10,858 nucleotides of DNA from JAGNNV01 sp031392925 (GTDB lineage: Bacteria; Acidobacteriota; Vicinamibacteria; Fen-336; JAGNNV01), in the NCBI GenBank assembly GCA_031392925.1, contig JANMVV010000235.1, positions 1 to 10,858 of the forward strand, in the 5' to 3' direction. Position 1 is the stretch's first letter. The number at the start of each line of letters is the position of its first letter. Position numbers and translations under genes: made by a program. Below, in pieces: positions 7,149 through 10,858 of the stretch. The notes below the pieces were generated by a model that searched no databases, was not told the DNA's origin, and saw nothing but the letters and a program-made list of their open reading frames with translations.

Positions 7149-9098
7149 TCAGCGGTCCCCTCCGGGATTCCGTCGCGCGGCTCGGTCGTCCGACGAGCCG
7201 CCTCGAGGAGAGGCCTGGGGCTGGGGCTGCGGGTTTCGAGGCTGCGAGCGCTCGACTCCCGAGGGCCTGGTCCGTTCGCGGCTCTGGTCCCGGTTCTGAT
7301 CGGGGGGCCGCGCCTCGACCGGCCGCGACGTTTCGCGCGGATTCGATTCCCGCGCCGACGAGTCGTCGCGGGGTGGAGATTCCCGGCGGCGCGCCGAGCC
7401 GTCGTCGCTTCGATTGGCATTTGGATCGCGGGCGGCGTTTGGCTTGGGTTTCGACTCGCGATCGGCATCGGATTGGGTGATCGACCGGAAGAAGCGGCTG
7501 AGCAGCGGGTCGCGCGCCGGAGAGGCCTGGGGCTCGGGGTTTTTTTGGGTCGCCCGGTTGCGGGGCCGCACCGGTTCGCCAATCGAGGGAGATGCGAAGA
7601 CACCGCCGTAGAAAGCAGAATCGTCGCGCTGATTCTTGCGATCCTGCTCTTCCTTGAAACCGTCCTGCCCGATCGTCTTGACTCTTCGGGATTCCGGAGT
7701 GGGGATCGTCGTCGTAGGATCGGATCGGAGCTCGGGCAAGCTGTCACCGGGGGACGGCCGCACGTAGATCCGGCCTCCGCCCTCGCCGCCCGCCGAACGG
7801 CCATCGCCCCGGCTGACCGCTCCCCCTCCTTCGCTGGCGCCGGAACCTCGGGAGCCTCGTGACTCGGAGCCCCGCCGAACTTCGCGGAACTCTCGGTCAG
7901 GCGCTGCACCGGGATTCCAGACCACCGCGCGTTGCGCCTCTTCGATGGGCACGTCGACCCGGCGGCGCTTTGTGCTGGCCCGTCCGAGATCCGACCGATT
8001 CGCGAAGGTCCAGCCCCGGCCGCGCGCATCGCCTCGCGCCACCGCGCGCCCGCCGGTTCCATACCCGAACGATCCCACCGGCCGATCGTTGTAACCGAGT
8101 GCGCACCATCCGATGGTGTTGCTCCAGCTTCCGGCCGGCGACGACCAGCCCACCCAGGCGCCCGAGAAGCCCGCCCGCGGCATCCAGTGCCAGCCGATGT
8201 TCGCGGAGTACCCCCACCTTCCGTAGTGAGAGGTGACGAAGCCCCACGGTTCATCGGCCACCCACGTCCAGCCATACAGGGTGAAGACCCAGCGGCCGTA
8301 GGTGTACGGGGCCCAGTCGTTGGCGACTCGCGGGACGTAGACGTTCCCCTCCGATTCATCGTAGACCCATTCGCCGTTGCGATTGAGCTCGTCGGCGTAG
8401 GGATCGAGTTCGTCGGGCAGCCGCGCATCGTCGCGATTGCGCGCCATGCGGCTCAGCTCCGCGAAACGCTCCTCGCACCAGACATCGAAGCGATCGACGC
8501 CGGCCCGCTGGTATTTGTACGGGCCGTCTATGGCCCGGTCGGCGTAGCGCACGCGCTCTCCGCTCCGGAGGGTCATGCGCTCCCCCGCGAGGTCGACGAG
8601 GATCTCGCCCTCGCTCACCGTGACCAGGGTTTCGCCCGCGCGCACGTCCACCCTGAATGCGGAGGCGCCGGTGGTGGTGACGCTGCCGCCGACCACTCTG
8701 AATTCGAAGCCCGGTCCGCCGGCCCGCACGCGCGCGCCAAATGAACCCGCGAACGCGCGCAGGCCAAGCCTTTCGTCCTGATCCCGTCCGCCCCTTCCGA
8801 GGGAGTCGATCTTGCTGCGTTCCGCGATCCACAGGATCTCGCCCTCCGCGAACACGATCTCGGCCCGGCTGGAATCGTCGGTCCAGACCCGATCGCCGGG
8901 AAGAAAAGGCATGTTCATGACCGCCTCGTCGGAACTCGCCTCGTCGGCTCTTTGAATGGTCACGCTGCCCACGGTTTCGAGGAAGCGACCATCGCGAAAC
9001 TTGATGTCCTGAGCGAAGACCGGACCAGCGAACGAGGACAGGAAGAAGCTCAGGACGATCGCGGCTTTTTTGACTGGCTCGGCGGGTCTTGAGTTCAT
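7149..9098 (-). CDS. Secreted FecR-domain protein with DUF6600-like Trp/Tyr-rich region
   Basis: Start ATG 9098 is chosen over longer in-frame options because a good ribosome binding site precedes it and a signal peptide begins there (KK then AAIVLSFFLSSFAGPVFA, likely cut after Ala29). Product is 649 aa. Residues about 30-185 resemble a FecR domain (LPGDRVWTDDSSRAEIVF, GSVTTTGASAFRVDV, SEGEILVDL). Residues about 240-335 are rich in Trp, Tyr and Gly with the DUF6600-like pattern WAPYTYGRW, YGWTWVADEPWGF, HYGRWGY, GWHWMPR, AWVGW. Residues about 400-649 are a low-complexity Arg/Ser/Pro/Asp/Asn tail, predicted disordered. Only two cysteines exist (208, 332), which could form a disulfide outside the cytoplasm. 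No sigma factor or TonB receptor is adjacent, so a FecI-FecR signalling role is unlikely. Function is unknown; an envelope or surface structural role is a guess. A seven-A run lies in the tail. Confidence 0.85.
   Translation of the reverse strand: MNSRPAEPVKKAAIVLSFFLSSFAGPVFAQDIKFRDGRFLETVGSVTIQRADEASSDEAVMNMPFLPGDRVWTDDSSRAEIVFAEGEILWIAERSKIDSLGRGGRDQDERLGLRAFAGSFGARVRAGGPGFEFRVVGGSVTTTGASAFRVDVRAGETLVTVSEGEILVDLAGERMTLRSGERVRYADRAIDGPYKYQRAGVDRFDVWCEERFAELSRMARNRDDARLPDELDPYADELNRNGEWVYDESEGNVYVPRVANDWAPYTYGRWVFTLYGWTWVADEPWGFVTSHYGRWGYSANIGWHWMPRAGFSGAWVGWSSPAGSWSNTIGWCALGYNDRPVGSFGYGTGGRAVARGDARGRGWTFANRSDLGRASTKRRRVDVPIEEAQRAVVWNPGAAPDREFREVRRGSESRGSRGSGASEGGGAVSRGDGRSAGGEGGGRIYVRPSPGDSLPELRSDPTTTIPTPESRRVKTIGQDGFKEEQDRKNQRDDSAFYGGVFASPSIGEPVRPRNRATQKNPEPQASPARDPLLSRFFRSITQSDADRESKPKPNAARDPNANRSDDGSARRRESPPRDDSSARESNPRETSRPVEARPPDQNRDQSRERTRPSGVERSQPRNPQPQPQASPRGGSSDDRAARRNPGGDR
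7540..7546 (-). repeat. A7 homopolymer within the FecR/DUF6600 tail
   Basis: On the coding strand the codons CAA AAA AAC contain seven consecutive A in an otherwise G+C-rich tail. The run fits the phase of an A AAA AAC slippery heptamer and is also prone to replication slippage. Confidence 0.5.
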
Positions 9099-9105
9099 GT
9101 CCGTG

Positions 9106-9110
9106 CTCCC
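9106..9110 (-). promoter_or_regulatory. Ribosome binding site fixing the FecR/DUF6600 start
   Basis: GGGAG on the - strand, 7 nt before ATG 9098. It decides between this start and earlier in-frame candidates (ATG at 9143, TTG at 9251), which lack comparable signals and would place 15-51 residues before the signal peptide. Confidence 0.65.
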
Positions 9111-9171
9111 GAATGTGGCGCCAACGGGAGAAGCAACGATCATGCCTGACTCGCTGGAAACGCTAACGTGA

Positions 9172-9199
9172 AGAATAAGAAAGGCTTGGATCCGTTCAA
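9172..9199 (-). promoter_or_regulatory. Candidate sigma70-type promoter for the FecR/DUF6600 gene
   Basis: On the - strand, TTGAAC (9199-9194) and TATTCT (9177-9172) are separated by 16 nt in a locally A+T-richer stretch of the 192-bp intergenic region, about 75 nt before the start codon. Each box matches the consensus at 4 of 6 positions, so this is suggestive only. Confidence 0.35.
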
Positions 9200-9235
9200 A
9201 AGAGCTGAGTTCGCGGTGGTTCCGAGGTCTATCGA

Positions 9236-9248
9236 GGACGGATCGTCC
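9236..9248. other. Short inverted repeat upstream of the candidate promoter
   Basis: GGACG GAT CGTCC is a 5+3+5 inverted repeat lying about 37 bp upstream of the candidate -35 box. It could be an operator half-site pair or chance; no known regulator is indicated. Confidence 0.2.
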
Positions 9249-9267
9249 CAATCAGGGGAAGGTTGAC

Positions 9268-9300
9268 GCGCCGCATCACGAGGCAGGACACTAGCGGCGC
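9268..9300 (-). other. GC-only stem spanning the stop of the outer-membrane protein gene
   Basis: GCGCCGC (9268-9274) and GCGGCGC (9294-9300) are perfect inverted repeats of 7 bp with a 19-nt loop that contains the TAG stop (9293-9291). No U-tract follows on the - strand, so it is not a canonical intrinsic terminator. It may slow transcription or stabilise the 3' end, or it may be chance. Confidence 0.25.
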
Positions 9301-10757
9301 TGACCGAACCGGAACATCACCGAGGCGAACACGCGGTTGTAGCGGACATCGATGGTCTCATCGTGAACCCCGTTGTTGTATCGCGAAGTCGCAACAGCGC
9401 CGGCTTCGCGGATATAGGCCAGGTCGACAAGGACTCCTCCGATCGTGATTCCGATGCCCGCGGTGAGCCCGGTGAACGTCGGCCTGAAGATCTGGACCGA
9501 GGTTGCCTCCGATGAGGTCTTGAGTCGCTTCGACACAGGCTGGCCGTCTCGGAAGAATCCGACGCGAAGGGGGAGAAGGATGCTGCCGGACTGGCCGAGT
9601 CGCAGGACCCACTCCACACCCATTCGAATCTGGTTCGTATCAGACTGCCCCTTGGCCCCCTCCTCGATAGCCGGGAAAGGCAATGCCATGGGGTAGTCGT
9701 CAATCGGAGGTTTTACGTCATTTTGCGGGAGGGCGAAGAAGTTCGTGATGGTCGCCTTCGACCAGGCGGTCCACGTGAAGTCGGCGGAGAGGGTCAAGGT
9801 GTTGGTGGGGCGATAGGAAGCCCCGATACCGAAGACCGCGGGGAGGTGGATCCGCACGTTGTCCCGCTGGACGGGCCCGTCTGGTCTTCCCTCGCTAGGC
9901 ACCTCGTCGATCGTGTCTGTCCTTGCCTTGGTCAGATTGATACCCGCGTCAAACGGCGTCTTGAACACGGCGCCGAGGTTGAGCTTGGGCAGAGGGGTAT
10001 ACAACAGGCCCACGTTGAAGTTGGTTCCGGAAATCCTCCAATCGCTCTCGATCCTCGTCCTCAACGGGCGATCGACGATCTGGGAAAAGCCGTTGATCCA
10101 GCGATTCACGCTGACGCCCAGGCGCAGGTCCGAACGAAGCTCGAACCCGGAAGAAACGGAAAGAGTGTCAAAGCCGCCCTTTCCCTCGACCGTGAATTCG
10201 GTGGCCGGGATCCGCTCACCGTTCGGAAGGAAGCCCACGGTTCCCCCCACCGCAGCCTCGCTTCGCCGCGATCCCGTGAATGAGAAGCTGCGCTGGTACG
10301 ACAACTGGACCGCGCCGGTTCGGCCCCGGATTCTCAGGGGGTAGGCCACGCCCGCAAAGTCCGCCACCGATCCCTTGAGCTGGTCGAGGGTCGTCAGCTG
10401 CCTCGAGGGAGTGACCAGGTCGTTCACCCGGGGAATCGCCTGCGCGAAGTCGTTCCGAACTCCGACCAGAGAGAATTCTGTGCGCCTCAGATAGCTGAGC
10501 CCCGCGGGATTCCACGAAGCCGCGGTTGCATCATCGGCGCGCGCGAGGAACGCGCCCCCCATGCCGAAGGCTCTGGCGCCGGAGCCCACGACCACGTTCA
10601 TCCGACCGTAGAAGGACGCGAGCTCATCCTGATTGCCGCGCGTGAGGTCCGGGTTCGGCCCCTGATCCTGCCCCTGGGCGCGCAACGCGGAAATGCTCAG
10701 AAGCACCGCGGCCACGGAGACCGCGGAGAATCTCTTCAGGGAAGTCGCGTGGGCCAT
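9291..10757 (-). CDS. Outer-membrane beta-barrel protein, FadL/PorV (UPF0164)-like
   Basis: Start ATG 10757 is chosen because it opens a clear signal peptide (MAHATSLKRF, then a hydrophobic core, then LRA before QGQ at residue 27). The frame is open 18 codons further upstream but that part looks non-coding. The 488 aa product carries near residues 58-90 the signature of FadL/PorV-type barrels: GARAFGMGGAF, ADDATAASWNPAGLSYL. The rest alternates polar and hydrophobic residues in short strands with turn-rich loops, and the chain ends with ASVMFRF plus a short basic tail, consistent with a BAM-inserted barrel. FadL proteins import hydrophobic molecules and PorV shuttles type IX secretion cargo; which role applies here cannot be told. 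A weak AAGAAG-like site precedes the ATG. It is probably first in the - strand series; the 192 bp after it contain a candidate promoter for the next gene. Confidence 0.85.
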   Translation of the reverse strand: MAHATSLKRFSAVSVAAVLLSISALRAQGQDQGPNPDLTRGNQDELASFYGRMNVVVGSGARAFGMGGAFLARADDATAASWNPAGLSYLRRTEFSLVGVRNDFAQAIPRVNDLVTPSRQLTTLDQLKGSVADFAGVAYPLRIRGRTGAVQLSYQRSFSFTGSRRSEAAVGGTVGFLPNGERIPATEFTVEGKGGFDTLSVSSGFELRSDLRLGVSVNRWINGFSQIVDRPLRTRIESDWRISGTNFNVGLLYTPLPKLNLGAVFKTPFDAGINLTKARTDTIDEVPSEGRPDGPVQRDNVRIHLPAVFGIGASYRPTNTLTLSADFTWTAWSKATITNFFALPQNDVKPPIDDYPMALPFPAIEEGAKGQSDTNQIRMGVEWVLRLGQSGSILLPLRVGFFRDGQPVSKRLKTSSEATSVQIFRPTFTGLTAGIGITIGGVLVDLAYIREAGAVATSRYNNGVHDETIDVRYNRVFASVMFRFGQRR

Positions 10758-10858
10758 TCTTGAACTTCTTGCGGGTCGGGCGTGCGAGGCAGGATACACC
10801 GGCTTCCACACGGCAAGACCGGCCCGTGGATCAGGGCTTCACGAGTGTTCACCACTGC
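10758..10858. other. Upstream region of the outer-membrane protein gene, no gene seen
   Basis: These 101 bp to the window edge hold no convincing gene. On the - strand a TATCCT sequence (10797-10792) could be a -10 box, but no good -35 lies at the right distance. The promoter may be here or beyond the edge. Confidence 0.3.

Noticed and set aside
7106..8428. 440-codon open frame in the +1 frame of the FecR/DUF6600 gene
   Set aside because: Arg/Pro/Ser/Thr-rich translation with no domain, while the zero frame shows signal peptide, FecR and aromatic motifs. Kept only as a note on the tail.
7140..8744. Two open frames (240 and 270 codons) on the + strand opposite the FecR/DUF6600 gene
   Set aside because: No domain or ribosome binding site; explained by G+C-rich antisense of a real gene.
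9279..10794. 10-bp direct repeat CGAGGCAGGA on both sides of the outer-membrane protein gene (9279-9288 and 10785-10794)
   Set aside because: Many 10-mer repeats are expected by chance in 10 kb, and there are no transposase or integrase signs.
1..10858. tRNA, rRNA, CRISPR, insertion sequence or prophage signals
   Set aside because: None seen; the window is densely filled with housekeeping and envelope genes.

Overview
The window is a G+C-rich bacterial chromosome segment filled almost end to end with cell-envelope genes plus one translation factor. The organism is a diderm (Gram-negative type). It has apolipoprotein N-acyltransferase, a SPOR-domain protein, a bifunctional class A penicillin-binding protein, a signal-peptide-bearing outer-membrane beta-barrel protein, and no mobile DNA. 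The phylum cannot be fixed from this alone. The style of the PBP and the presence of a FecR/DUF6600-type protein suggest Acidobacteriota or another deep diderm lineage (Myxococcota/Desulfobacterota-like, Eisenbacteria-like), but this is a guess.

The left half (1-4897) is on the + strand and reads as one tightly packed operon: a SPOR-domain protein (5' end outside the window), lnt, prfB (release factor 2), and a polytopic GT-C-like membrane protein. All three junctions are 4-nt stop/start overlaps (TTGA, TTGA, GTGA), so all three downstream genes start on non-ATG codons and are probably translationally coupled. prfB is split by the classic in-frame UGA and needs a programmed +1 frameshift. The full product is 375 aa and starts at the TTG at 2129, not at the start of the long downstream frame.

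The right half (4894-10757) is on the - strand, in transcription order: a FadL/PorV-like outer-membrane protein, a secreted FecR-domain + DUF6600-like protein with a long disordered tail, and a PBP1A-type peptidoglycan synthase. The two transcription units converge at 4894-4897, where one CTAG tetramer supplies the TAG stop of both genes and no terminator is visible.

I see no new defence, mobile or CRISPR-type system. The most interesting signals are: (1) the prfB frameshift site, where the RGYLD peptide and TATCTTTGAC slip site are kept but the upstream Shine-Dalgarno-like stimulator has been replaced by synonymous codons, with a predicted RNA hairpin in its place; (2) the run of UGA-based overlaps around the RF2 gene; (3) the terminator-less shared-stop convergent junction; and (4) the uncharacterised FecR/DUF6600 protein between an outer-membrane protein and a cell-wall synthase.
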